NCBI GenBank assembly: GCA_031291115.1
Contig: JARLJQ010000003.1
Location: 186,001 to 250,000, forward strand
Length of the DNA: 64,000 bases
Direction of reading: 5' to 3'
Source of the DNA: Legionella sp.
Lineage (GTDB): Bacteria; Pseudomonadota; Gammaproteobacteria; Legionellales; Legionellaceae
In this document: positions 53,435 to 63,136 of the stretch, one piece after another
How positions within the stretch are numbered: position 1 is the stretch's first letter
How the letters are laid out: each line of letters starts with the position of its first letter
Program-made: the position numbers and the translations under genes
The notes under the pieces: generated by a model
The model's input: only the letters and a program-made list of their open reading frames with translations
Told to the model about the DNA's origin: nothing
Databases searched by the model: none

Positions 53435-54787
53435 ATGCTTTTGACTCTACTGTATTTCTTTCTTGCCTTGTTGCTGCTGGTTACGGTGCATGAGTACGGC
53501 CATTTTCAAGTGGCGCGTTGGTGCGGTGTGAAAGTGCTGCGTTTTTCTTTTGGTTTTGGCAAAGTCTTAGCACGCTGGCATGATAAAAAAGGCACGGAAT
53601 ACGCCTGGTCATTATTTCCTTTAGGTGGTTACGTCAAGATGCTTGATGAGTCTGAAGGGGACGTAGCTGAAAGCGAACGTCATTTAGCCTTTAATAATAA
53701 GTCCGTCTGGGCGCGTATCGCGATTGTGCTGGCGGGCCCTTTATTTAATTTTATTTTTGCTTTTGTTGCCCTATGGCTGGTTTTAATTATTGGTATGCAT
53801 TCTTTAGCACCAATGATTGAGTCAGTAAAGCCAAATAGTATTGCGGCGAATGCAGGACTTACCGCAAAAGAAGAAATTATTGCTCTGAATGACATCAAGA
53901 TAAACAGCTGGCGCGATTTTCAGTACGCCTTGATGCCTCTGGTTGGTTCTAAAGAAACGGTGCGTCTGACTGTAAAATCGCAGGTGGATGGGCATCAAAG
54001 CCAAATCATGCTGCCTTTAGCGGACTGGGAATTAGACAGTAAGAAGCCAGATCCTCTTAAAAGCTTAGGAATAGAGCCTTTTATCCCATCAATACCTCCT
54101 GTAGTCGGCGAAGTAATCCCTGATGCTCCAGCAGCAAAAGCAGGATTGAAAAATGGGGATAAAATAGTAAGCGTGGATGGTAAGCCCTTCGATGATTGGC
54201 TGTTTTTAGTGAATTACGTGAAAGAGCGTCCTGATGCGCAATTAACGCTGCAAGTTAATAGAAAAGGCAGTGTACAAGATGTCGTCGTTTATACTGGCAG
54301 TCAGGATAATAAAGGCACGGTTGAGGGCTTTTTAGGTTTGCGTTCGCAAAAAGTGGACTGGCCATCGCATTGGCTGCGTTTGGAACGACAAAATCCTCTT
54401 GAAGCAATAGGTACGGCATTCAAACAAACCATACAACTTACAGAGACAACTTTTATTTTAATGGGGCGTTTGATTACCGGAAAATTGGGGATCAAGAGCA
54501 TCAGTGGTCCGGTTGGCATTGCTCAGGGGGCAGGAGATTCAGGACGTGGTGGTTTGGCTTCTTATTTATTTTTCTTAGCTTTGGTGAGTATCAGTTTGGG
54601 GGCTTTAAATCTATTGCCCATTCCTATGCTGGATGGAGGTCATCTGTTGTATTATGTGCTCGAAATTATTATACGCAGGCCCGTATCAGACAGTTTAAAA
54701 TCAGCAGGGGCTTATGTAGGTTTATTGTTGTTAGGGGCTTTGATGTTTGTTGCATTGACTAATGATATATCAAGGCTTACAAGTTAG
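53435..54787 (+). CDS. rseP: Site-2 metalloprotease RseP
   Basis: This 450-residue intramembrane protease has the zinc motif HEYGH (about residues 18-22), two PDZ domains (about 115-190 and 205-290; VKPNSIAANAGL and VIPDAPAAKAGLKNGDKI), and the second metal-site motif LPIPMLDGGHLLYY (about 390-403). It cleaves the anti-sigma factor RseA in the sigma-E envelope stress pathway in E. coli. No rseA gene is present here. Confidence 0.95.
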   Translation: MLLTLLYFFLALLLLVTVHEYGHFQVARWCGVKVLRFSFGFGKVLARWHDKKGTEYAWSLFPLGGYVKMLDESEGDVAESERHLAFNNKSVWARIAIVLAGPLFNFIFAFVALWLVLIIGMHSLAPMIESVKPNSIAANAGLTAKEEIIALNDIKINSWRDFQYALMPLVGSKETVRLTVKSQVDGHQSQIMLPLADWELDSKKPDPLKSLGIEPFIPSIPPVVGEVIPDAPAAKAGLKNGDKIVSVDGKPFDDWLFLVNYVKERPDAQLTLQVNRKGSVQDVVVYTGSQDNKGTVEGFLGLRSQKVDWPSHWLRLERQNPLEAIGTAFKQTIQLTETTFILMGRLITGKLGIKSISGPVGIAQGAGDSGRGGLASYLFFLALVSISLGALNLLPIPMLDGGHLLYYVLEIIIRRPVSDSLKSAGAYVGLLLLGALMFVALTNDISRLTS

Positions 54788-54817
54788 GGTTTAAAAGGTG
54801 TCATGGATGATATTGCC

Positions 54818-54837
54818 GTTGGGCTTTAAAGCCCAAC
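54818..54837. terminator. Palindrome downstream of rseP
   Basis: GTTGGGCTTTAAAGCCCAAC is a perfect 20-bp palindrome 30 bases after the rseP stop. It is close to the palindrome at 29841-29860. It may be a weak terminator or a small repeated element. Confidence 0.35.
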
Positions 54838-54876
54838 TTACAGAGTAAGGCAAGTAATAAGTTGGAGAACAGAAAC

Positions 54877-54903
54877 TTGACAGTGGTTTCTACTTCCTAT
54901 AAA
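54877..54903 (+). promoter_or_regulatory. Possible promoter of bamA
   Basis: TTGACA at 54877 and TATAAA at 54898 are separated by 15 bases, 75 bases before the bamA start. Spacing is shorter than ideal. A sigma-E-type reading (AACTT upstream) was considered but the -10 part does not fit. Confidence 0.35.
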
Positions 54904-54977
54904 AGTGTTTCAATTTTAGGTGTGACTGGATCAATCTGTAATTCAGAAGAGCACGTAGTACTGGATGTAAAATAATA

Positions 54978-57290
54978 ATGAAAAAAATCAGTAGTAAATT
55001 GTTAGTAGGGGTTTGTTGCTCCACGCTTTTAGCTTGGTCTTCTCAAACAATGGCAGATGATGGTTTTATTGTTCGTGGCATTAAAGTAACTGGGTTACAC
55101 CGCGTTTCCTCTGGAACTGTATTAAACTATATTCCCGTGCAAGTCGGTGAAGAAGTCAACTCCAGCTCGACAGGTGAGATTATTCGCACTCTTTATGATA
55201 CCGGTTTTTTTCAGTCAGTTGCATTAGAGCGTCAAGGTAATATATTGATAGTGAACGTGGTGGAACGCTCAACCATTGGTGCTATTAATATTACGGGAAA
55301 TAAAGAAATTCCCACTGAAAAAATGAAAGAGTTCCTTAAAGAAATGGGCTTGGTAAAAGGCCGTGTATTCCAAAAATCATCTTTGGAGCGCTTGGAAAAA
55401 GAATTAAAGAAAGCCTACAATGCTCGAGGCAAATACAACTCACGCATTGAAACCCGAATTTCTCAGCTCACAGATAACCGTGTTTCTATTAACATCAACG
55501 TTTCTGAAGGGCGTGTATCACGAATCAAGAAAATAAAAATTATCGGGAATCATGATTTCACCGATAACGAATTATTACCAGAATTTGCTTTATCTACTTC
55601 AAATTTGTTTACGTACTTTACTAAGAAAGACCAATACTCAAAATCAGGTATGGATGCGTCTTTGGAAGCGTTACGTTCGTACTATCTGGACAGAGGTTAT
55701 TTAAAATTTAATATCGTCTCTTCACAAGTATTACTGTCACCCGATAGAAAAGACGTCTACATTAATGTACAAATTTATGAAGGTCCGCAGTATCATTTTT
55801 CAGGTTATAAAACTGCAGGTAATACCATACTCCCTAAAGAAAAACTGGCACCTTTAATTCAGGTTCATAAAGGGGATGTATTCTCACGTAAAAAAGTAAC
55901 TGAATCCATTTCTGCTATCGGTTTGGCCTTGGGGGATGTGGGTTATGGTTTCCCGGCAATTAATGCTGAGCCGCGATTGGATGAGAAAAACAAAACAGTC
56001 TTTATTACCTTCGTTATTGAGCCTGGTCGTCATGTGTACGTGCACCGGATTAAATTCCATGGCAACACGAAAACCAGTGATTATGTATTACGAAGTGTTA
56101 TCCGCCAGGATGAGGGCGGTTTATTATCCTTACATAATATTAAAGAATCAGAGCGCCAATTACGTTTATTAGGCTATTTGAAAAACGTAGATGTTAAGAC
56201 TACACCAGTACCTGGAGCTAATAATCAGGTTGACTTGGATATCAACGTAGAAGAAGCACCTTCTGCTGAAGCAAGTGCTTCTGTTGGTTACGGTACTAAC
56301 GGCTATCAATTAAATGCGTCTGTAAATCAGCATAACTTTATGGGGACAGGCCGTTCCATGGGGGCTGCCTTTACTTCCAGTAAGTGGGGACAAGATTACT
56401 CCCTTAATTATTACAATCCGTTTTATACCGATACAGGTATTGGACGTGGTGTGAATCTTTATTTCGCACGAGTCGACCCTAGAAATCTTAATGTCAGTAC
56501 CTACAGCTCGGACCGATTTGGTGGCGATGTGAACTATAATTTCCCATTGGGTGAAGCAAGCAGCTTCCAGGCGGGTTATGGTTATCAAGATGTGGAAATT
56601 AAAACAGTAGGCTATGTTGTTCCTATTCAGAACTTCGTTGCAGCATATGGTCGTCATTTCCAGGAAATTCGTTTGTCTACTGGTTGGGCTAGAAACAGTT
56701 ACGATCAATTCCCTTACCCAACTCGTGGTATGAACCAGCAGCTGTCTGCAGTGGTTGCCTTACCTGCAACATCAAGCTCTCTATCTTATTATAAGAGTTC
56801 GTATCAAGCGCGTCTGTATCAACCTATAGCACACGGCTGGATCTTCTCTTTACAAGGATTTGCGGGTTACGGAAACATGTTCAGTAATAAAGGCTTACCA
56901 TTCTTCGAAAACTATTATGCTGGGGGAACGGCGCAACCTGGTCAGGTTCGTGGTTATGACAGTTTCTCCTTAGGCCCATTGGATAACTTGCACAACTCTA
57001 TGGGGGGGAACTTCCTGGCGAGTGCTAGTGCGGGTATTATCTTACCTTATCCATTAAGTCGTGATAACGTAAGAACCACGGTATTTGCTGATGCGGGTAA
57101 CGTATTTGCTTATAATACTCAAGCCATGTTTACTGGCTTTGATGCAGGTCCTTTACGTTACTCAGCAGGTCTTTCTGTTGAATGGCGTTCACCATTTGGA
57201 CCGTTGGCATTCAGTGTTGCGAAAGCATTGAACCCACAACCCTTTGATCAACAACAATTGTTCCAATTTGCCTTGTCTTCAGGGTTTTAG
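54978..57290 (+). CDS. bamA: Outer membrane protein assembly factor BamA
   Basis: This 770-residue outer-membrane protein has a signal peptide (residues 1-26), five POTRA domains (about 27-420; FIVRGIKVTGLHRVSSGTVL opens POTRA1), and a C-terminal 16-strand barrel with the family VRGYDSFSLGPL region (about 655) and terminal Phe. It inserts beta-barrel proteins into the outer membrane. It precedes skp with a family A repeat in between. Confidence 0.96.
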   Translation: MKKISSKLLVGVCCSTLLAWSSQTMADDGFIVRGIKVTGLHRVSSGTVLNYIPVQVGEEVNSSSTGEIIRTLYDTGFFQSVALERQGNILIVNVVERSTIGAINITGNKEIPTEKMKEFLKEMGLVKGRVFQKSSLERLEKELKKAYNARGKYNSRIETRISQLTDNRVSININVSEGRVSRIKKIKIIGNHDFTDNELLPEFALSTSNLFTYFTKKDQYSKSGMDASLEALRSYYLDRGYLKFNIVSSQVLLSPDRKDVYINVQIYEGPQYHFSGYKTAGNTILPKEKLAPLIQVHKGDVFSRKKVTESISAIGLALGDVGYGFPAINAEPRLDEKNKTVFITFVIEPGRHVYVHRIKFHGNTKTSDYVLRSVIRQDEGGLLSLHNIKESERQLRLLGYLKNVDVKTTPVPGANNQVDLDINVEEAPSAEASASVGYGTNGYQLNASVNQHNFMGTGRSMGAAFTSSKWGQDYSLNYYNPFYTDTGIGRGVNLYFARVDPRNLNVSTYSSDRFGGDVNYNFPLGEASSFQAGYGYQDVEIKTVGYVVPIQNFVAAYGRHFQEIRLSTGWARNSYDQFPYPTRGMNQQLSAVVALPATSSSLSYYKSSYQARLYQPIAHGWIFSLQGFAGYGNMFSNKGLPFFENYYAGGTAQPGQVRGYDSFSLGPLDNLHNSMGGNFLASASAGIILPYPLSRDNVRTTVFADAGNVFAYNTQAMFTGFDAGPLRYSAGLSVEWRSPFGPLAFSVAKALNPQPFDQQQLFQFALSSGF

Positions 57291-57303
57291 TATACCTTTC
57301 GTC

Positions 57304-57390
57304 GCGTCATCCAGAGCGTAGCGAAGGACCTTCCCTCAAGTGGCACTGAGCCACAATCAGGAGGTCCTTCGCTACGCTCTGGATGACGGG
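57304..57390. repeat. Family A repeat, locus 8 (best-preserved copy)
   Basis: Ends CGTCATCCAGAGCGTAGCGAAGGACC and GGTCCTTCGCTACGCTCTGGATGACG are perfect inverted repeats over about 26 bases. It lies between bamA and skp, both on the plus strand. Confidence 0.9.
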
Positions 57391-57489
57391 ATTTAACCAT
57401 ATAAATTATATTTAAAATCTACTCTTACACATATCGCAACCCATTTCGAATTATGCTAGCATCTTGGTCTTTAATTGAGGAGATAGTTT

Positions 57490-57987
57490 ATGAAACAGTT
57501 CGGTGTGGTTCTAGCTTTGGTATTCAGCGTTTTCAGTGCAAATGCATTTGCTGATGCTGCAAAAATTGGCGTTGTTGATTTACAAAAAATCATGCAGACT
57601 TCAAGCCAGATGAAAGACATTCAACAAAAATTGGAACAAGAATTTAAACCACGTCGCGATAAATTAGTAGCGATGGAAGCAAGCTTGAAAGCTGATGTAG
57701 AAAAATTCAAGCGTGATGGCGCTGTTTTGAGTGCTACTCAAAAGAAAGATATGGAAAAGAAAATGATCGGCATGCAACAACAATTAGAGCGTGATGGTCA
57801 ACAATACCAACAAGAAGTAAGTACTGCGAACAACGAAGCAATGGAAGGTCTGTACACTAAAGTACGTGCAGCAATCCAGAAAGTTGCTAAAGATGATAAA
57901 TACGATCTTATTGTGCAAAAAGATGCTGCACCGTTCAGTGCCGAAACTCTTGATGTAACTGATAAAGTTGTTAAAGCAATTAACTAA
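57490..57987 (+). CDS. skp: Periplasmic chaperone Skp/OmpH family
   Basis: This 165-residue protein has a signal peptide (residues 1-22, ending AFA) and the OmpH pattern IGVVDLQKIMQTSSQMKDIQ followed by a long coiled coil (about 45-130; LEQEFKPRRDKLVAMEASLK) and a C-terminal YDLIVQKDAAPF. Skp escorts unfolded outer-membrane proteins to BamA, encoded upstream. The ribosome site is GAGGAG. Confidence 0.95.
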   Translation: MKQFGVVLALVFSVFSANAFADAAKIGVVDLQKIMQTSSQMKDIQQKLEQEFKPRRDKLVAMEASLKADVEKFKRDGAVLSATQKKDMEKKMIGMQQQLERDGQQYQQEVSTANNEAMEGLYTKVRAAIQKVAKDDKYDLIVQKDAAPFSAETLDVTDKVVKAIN

Positions 57988-58002
57988 TTTGGCGATATAC
58001 CG

Positions 58003-58164
58003 TTGCTAACCTTAGCACAATTAGCCGAACAGTTAGGTGGCGTGTGGCATGGAAATGCCAATCACGCCATTTTTTTTGCATCTTTAAGCAGAGCAACATC
58101 CCGAGATCTTGCTTATATAGTAAAGCTTGGGGCTTTAGAGAAAAAATTGGCCGATGCCGAATGA
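58003..58164 (+). pseudogene. lpxD: Truncated lpxD remnant
   Basis: From the TTG at 58003 the sequence reads 53 codons then TGA: LTLAQLAEQLGGVWHGNANH, then FASLSRATSRDLAYI. These are the N-terminal signatures of LpxD (UDP-3-O-acylglucosamine N-acyltransferase), which normally has about 340 residues. It lies exactly where lpxD sits between skp and fabZ. The acyltransferase hexapeptide-repeat domain is entirely missing; 58165-58259 shows no trace of it that I could recognise. The cell must have another LpxD elsewhere. Confidence 0.75.
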
Positions 58165-58259
58165 TCAGTGAATTTTACATTTATAATTGATTTGAACAGA
58201 TGAAAGCAGGATAATAATTCCACTTTGAGATACTTGACAATAAAAACGAGAAATTGTGT

Positions 58260-58712
58260 ATGAGTGGACCTCTAGATATAAAACAAATATTTGATTTGTT
58301 GCCTCATCGTTACCCCTTACTTTTAGTAGATAAAGTACTGGATTATAAGGCCATGGATTTTTTAACGGCAATAAAAAATGTCAGTATCAATGAGCATTTT
58401 TTTGCAGGCCATTTTCCAGGAAATCCGGTCATGCCCGGGGTATTAATGTTGGAAGCTTTGGCCCAAGCCAGTGGTATTTTAGCGAGTTTGTCGCAAGCGC
58501 CAAAAGAAAACGTTGAAATTTTGCATTTTTTCGCAGGTATTGATAATGCAAAATTCAAACAAGTCGTAGTTCCGGGGGATCAGTTACGCTTGGAAGTTAA
58601 ATTTTTAGGGAAAAAACGAGAATTTTGGCGTACGCATGGTGAAGTTTATGTGGGCGATAAATTAGCCTGTTCTGCGGATTTATTAAGTGCAGCAAAGGAA
58701 ATTCAAAAGTGA
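58260..58712 (+). CDS. fabZ: 3-hydroxyacyl-[acyl-carrier-protein] dehydratase FabZ
   Basis: This 150-residue hot-dog fold enzyme dehydrates 3-hydroxyacyl-ACP in fatty acid synthesis. It has LLPHRYPLLLVDKVLDY (about residues 12-28), the catalytic His in GHFPGNPVMPGVLMLEALAQA (His near 48 and Glu near 62) and FAGIDNAKFKQVVVPGDQL. An in-frame TTG lies 6 bases upstream, but the ATG at 58260 is preferred. It overlaps lpxA by 4 bases. Confidence 0.95.
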   Translation: MSGPLDIKQIFDLLPHRYPLLLVDKVLDYKAMDFLTAIKNVSINEHFFAGHFPGNPVMPGVLMLEALAQASGILASLSQAPKENVEILHFFAGIDNAKFKQVVVPGDQLRLEVKFLGKKREFWRTHGEVYVGDKLACSADLLSAAKEIQK

Positions 58713-59479
58713 TAGATGAAAGAGCAATAATTCACCCCTCGGCTAAATTGGCAAAAGGTGTAACCGTAGGTCCAGGCACAATAATTGGCGCAAATGTTGA
58801 GATAGGCGAAAACACATGGATTGGTCCTTATGTGGTAATTGAGGGACCAACAACCATTGGCAAAAATAATAAAATATTTCAGTTTGCTTCTGTAGGTGAT
58901 GAACCACAGGATATTACTTATAAAGGCGAACCAACGCGATTGGAAATTGGTGATAATAACATCATCCGCGAATATTGCATGATCAGTCGTGGCACCGTTA
59001 AAGGCGGTGGTTTGACAAAAATTGGTAATAATAACTTCTTAATGGCCTATGCACATATTGGCCATGACTGCATGTTAGGTAATAACATCATTATGGTGAG
59101 TTATGCTGCTTTATCGGGTCATGTGATTGTTGATGATTATGTAAATATTGGCGCCTATGCTGCGATTCATCAATTTTGTCATGTTGGTGCTTATGCATTT
59201 ATTGCGCGCGCGACTTATGTGACTAAAGATGTTCTGCCGTACCTCATGATTGCAGGTCAGAATACTTCAGCATTTGGTATTAATACAGTAGGCTTACGCC
59301 GTCGTGGATTTACCTCCGAAGCAATTGATACCTTGCGACGGGCCTATAAAGTCATTTTCCGTAAAGGATTCACAGTGCAACAAGCTTTGACCGAATTAGA
59401 GCTGATGCAAAACGAGTGTCCGGAATTGATTCCAATGATTGATGCATTGAATAAATCAACACGTGGTATTGTAAGATAA
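58709..59479 (+). CDS. lpxA: UDP-N-acetylglucosamine acyltransferase LpxA
   Basis: This 256-residue enzyme adds the first acyl chain in lipid A synthesis. It has left-handed beta-helix hexapeptide repeats (about residues 5-185), the catalytic region AHIGHDCMLGNNI (His near 117-120) and the RATYVTKDVLPYLM segment, with the C-terminal helical domain NTVGLRRRGFTSEAIDTLRR. The GTG start overlaps the fabZ stop, so the two are coupled. The usual upstream lpxD is a remnant here. lpxB does not follow; serS does. Confidence 0.95.
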   Translation: MIDERAIIHPSAKLAKGVTVGPGTIIGANVEIGENTWIGPYVVIEGPTTIGKNNKIFQFASVGDEPQDITYKGEPTRLEIGDNNIIREYCMISRGTVKGGGLTKIGNNNFLMAYAHIGHDCMLGNNIIMVSYAALSGHVIVDDYVNIGAYAAIHQFCHVGAYAFIARATYVTKDVLPYLMIAGQNTSAFGINTVGLRRRGFTSEAIDTLRRAYKVIFRKGFTVQQALTELELMQNECPELIPMIDALNKSTRGIVR

Positions 59480-59568
59480 ATTAAGGATTGGCTCTGTTCT
59501 TTTAAAAGGGCAGACCAGACTTACACTACTCGTACAGTGTGCCAAAAAACTAATTATTAGAGTGATAG

Positions 59569-60855
<1,287 letters not shown>

Positions 60856-60889
60856 TATCGTACTTCATGAAAGAAAGTTCGCCTTGTTT

Positions 60890-60927
60890 TTGGGCTTAGT
60901 GCCCAATTAATGGGCGGACTTGTTTTT
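60890..60927 (+). terminator. Terminator of serS
   Basis: TTGGGC-loop-GCCCAA at 60890-60906 and a second, overlapping GCCC/GGGC stem precede a run of seven Ts at about 60921-60927. The arrangement could allow alternative hairpins. Confidence 0.5.
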
Positions 60928-61041
60928 TTATGAGCGTCTCTTCTTTTCTTTTTAAATTATCTGGATTTTTTTTTGCCCAGAGTAATAATTTCGCGTTACA
61001 ATAAAATGTATGGGCTGATTGTGATTTTATGGAGAAAATCA

Positions 61042-61620
61042 ATGATAAGAAAATTACTGGGTTTAATTTTGGTATCAGCTGTTATGGAAAGTAGTTTTGC
61101 GACGGCACTTCATCATGGTGTTATTCTTGATACTCAGGAATGGACATCAGGATCTGCGTCGTTTCAAGTCAAAGAATATCCGCAGCAAACAAAAAAATCT
61201 TTAAAATCGATAGTTAAAAAAATGGATTCCGGTACTGGTGATGAAAACAAAGAGGTTATTCTTTTGGTCAATAAAATTGAACCTCAATTGCATGGAACGG
61301 TTGGTGAGCAAATAAATATAGAAGGCTGGACGCATGTCTTTATTGAAAATGCCACTTCTGAAGTGCAAACCTATAAAATTTCATCGAACTTTTGCGCGGA
61401 TGATTTTTTAAATGAACAAGATATTCCCTGCACTCATAACGTGCGTAGAATTCAGTTAGATCCCAAAGGGGCAATGCAATTAGATCTCAGACGCGTATTT
61501 TCATATAAGTTCAAAGAAGCATCAAACTATGAAATCGATTTGTACGAAACCGTAGAAAGAGAAGGTGCTGCAACGTATTTTTCAACTTATGATCACAGCA
61601 CCATTCAAATAGATAACTAG
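61042..61620 (+). CDS. Secreted protein of unknown function
   Basis: From the ATG at 61042 (ribosome site GGAGA) the protein has 192 residues with a signal peptide MIRKLLGLILVSAVMESSFA. The mature part is polar, with lysine-rich stretches (about residues 35-65) and predicted beta structure toward the C-terminus; two cysteines (in SNFCADDF and IPCTHNV, about 113 and 126) could form a disulfide. No known domain is recognised. An upstream in-frame start at 60973 would add 23 residues and bury the signal, so it is less likely. Confidence 0.7.
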   Translation: MIRKLLGLILVSAVMESSFATALHHGVILDTQEWTSGSASFQVKEYPQQTKKSLKSIVKKMDSGTGDENKEVILLVNKIEPQLHGTVGEQINIEGWTHVFIENATSEVQTYKISSNFCADDFLNEQDIPCTHNVRRIQLDPKGAMQLDLRRVFSYKFKEASNYEIDLYETVEREGAATYFSTYDHSTIQIDN

Positions 61621-61676
61621 CTTGATAATCTGGCGTACTACGCATTAGTACACCAGGTTAATTTAAGGTACTGCGT

Positions 61677-61874
61677 TCATCTGTGCCAGTTATTTCTGTG
61701 TTTGGATACGTGGCAATGGCCATTATGACAATTCTTCTTCACGCTCACATGATGGCAGGTACCATTTTTGCAGTTTGTATGGTGCCTGTTCCATGTCCAC
61801 CCTGCAAAACTGTTTGTTGCAAAGCTGCCAATAATTAAGATCATTAAGATCCGTCTAAAATGAGTTGATAACAT
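61677..61874 (-). CDS. Small secreted His/Cys-rich protein
   Basis: This 65-residue protein has an uncleaved or cleaved signal peptide (about residues 1-24; RRILMILIIGSFATNSFAG), followed by a 40-residue tail with eight histidines and four cysteines: CKNGTCHHVSVKKNCHNGHC. The regular C-x4-C and C-x4-C spacing suggests a disulfide pair or metal binding (copper or zinc). No family is recognised. A ribosome site (AAGGAG) lies a few bases before the ATG on the minus strand. Confidence 0.65.
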   Translation of the reverse strand: MLSTHFRRILMILIIGSFATNSFAGWTWNRHHTNCKNGTCHHVSVKKNCHNGHCHVSKHRNNWHR

Positions 61875-62273
61875 GTGTAGCTCCTTTATTTTATGTTGGA
61901 TGCTCTAACCTAATGTCAGTCATGGTTATTATAGATCATTATGTATTTGTTCTGATCATTAAGCTGTTTTATATGCGCCTTTATCACCTAAAAATTCATT
62001 AAGAGTTCAACAATAAAGCTTATTAATCAATACCCTTAAGTCTAAAGCAGCTATCTAAAATAATAATTCATATTCTTGCATAAAATACTTGGCAGAAGAC
62101 TTGTAAATTTCAGCCATGCTAATAACATAGCGCAGTACCTAATATTATTAGGGGCTGTTGACATTTCTACTATTTTGAGCCGAAATGCCAACAGACCCTA
62201 TTCTGGTTAGCCCTTTTTTCTGATTGAATTAGTGGAACAGGCAGTGGCTTTTTACACTAAGTAAGGATACTTA
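61875..62273. other. 399-bp divergent intergenic region
   Basis: The gap between the His/Cys-rich gene (minus strand) and the barrel protein (plus strand) is strongly A+T-rich. It contains a family B element at 62149-62200. Apart from this and the probable promoters I see no coding frame or RNA gene. Confidence 0.5.
62149..62200. repeat. Family B hairpin element, copy 4
   Basis: GGGGCTGTTGACATTTC and GAAATGCCAACAGACCC pair with two mismatches. TA flanks both ends. It lies about 75 bases upstream of the barrel-protein start. Confidence 0.8.
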
Positions 62274-63041
62274 ATGAAACAATTAATTAAATTTAGTTTA
62301 ATCTCTAGTTTGGTATTAAGCAGCAGCGTGTATGGAGGTGCTTATGCTTCAGATCCTGTAGAAGGCTTTTATCTTGGATTATTAGGCGAAATCAGTCATA
62401 TTTCTAATATAGATGCTACGGTTCTCGTGAATCAGAACCCCTATACGGGTAAGATAAGCGTTGGACCTGTAGGTGGTGGAGCTGGTGGAGCTATTGGTTA
62501 TAAAGTGCAAAGCTTTCGTTTTGAAGGAGAGCTTTTAGTAAATGCGAATTCTTTTGGAGAACTAAAAGTAGGGACATGTACGCTTATTAGCCCTGCTGTC
62601 CTAGGTCCCCAAGGCATTTGTCCTGACTTTGTAAGAGCTAATGGTTTAGGTTTTAAAGGTACCTCATTGGGTATTTATGGCCTTTTTAATGCTTATTATG
62701 ATTTCCTTCCCGGCCCTAGTAGTGATCGAAAAGCTATCCCTTATATTGGGTTGGGACTTGGATATGCTCAAATTAAAAACACAATTCAAATTCAAAATAA
62801 TCAATACGCATTTGCTGGTTTAACTCCTATCTCAGTAAACTCATCAGTGTCAAAAAGCGGTGTAGCCGGGCAGGGTATTCTTGGCGTAAGTTATTATCTG
62901 GATGATTATGCAGTAGTAGGCGTTGATTTCCGTTATTTAACCAGCAGTAATAGTCAGAAAACCAACACATCCAATTCAAATGGTTCACGATTTGGAGTCA
63001 GTACAATTAATTTTGTAGGTAGTTTTGCTTTGGGTAAATAG
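62274..63041 (+). CDS. Outer membrane beta-barrel protein
   Basis: This 255-residue protein has a signal peptide (about residues 1-25, ending AYA) and a beta-strand pattern with alternating aromatic residues (GFYLGLLGEISHISN, VGVDFRYLTSSNS). It resembles the small OmpA-like or opacity-type barrel proteins common in Legionella. The terminal segment FVGSFALGK ends in Lys rather than the usual aromatic, although a Phe is near the end. Function is not known. Confidence 0.78.
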   Translation: MKQLIKFSLISSLVLSSSVYGGAYASDPVEGFYLGLLGEISHISNIDATVLVNQNPYTGKISVGPVGGGAGGAIGYKVQSFRFEGELLVNANSFGELKVGTCTLISPAVLGPQGICPDFVRANGLGFKGTSLGIYGLFNAYYDFLPGPSSDRKAIPYIGLGLGYAQIKNTIQIQNNQYAFAGLTPISVNSSVSKSGVAGQGILGVSYYLDDYAVVGVDFRYLTSSNSQKTNTSNSNGSRFGVSTINFVGSFALGK

Positions 63042-63046
63042 TGGTT

Positions 63047-63130
63047 TGTCGTCCAGAGCGAAGCGAAGGACCTCCTACAAGTGGCTCAGTGCCATTTGAT
63101 GGGAGATCCTTCGCTTCGCTCTGGACGACG
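63047..63130. repeat. Family A repeat, locus 9
   Basis: Ends GTCGTCCAGAGCGAAGCGAAGGA and TCCTTCGCTTCGCTCTGGACGAC are inverted repeats over about 23 bases; the spacer contains CAAGTGGCTCAGTGCCATTTGATGGGA. It lies in the convergent gap before ispB. Confidence 0.88.
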
Positions 63131-63136
63131 TATCGT

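Noticed and set aside
56310..56708. 132-residue minus-strand frame inside bamA
   Set aside because: Antisense to the conserved BamA barrel; the plus-strand coding is unambiguous.
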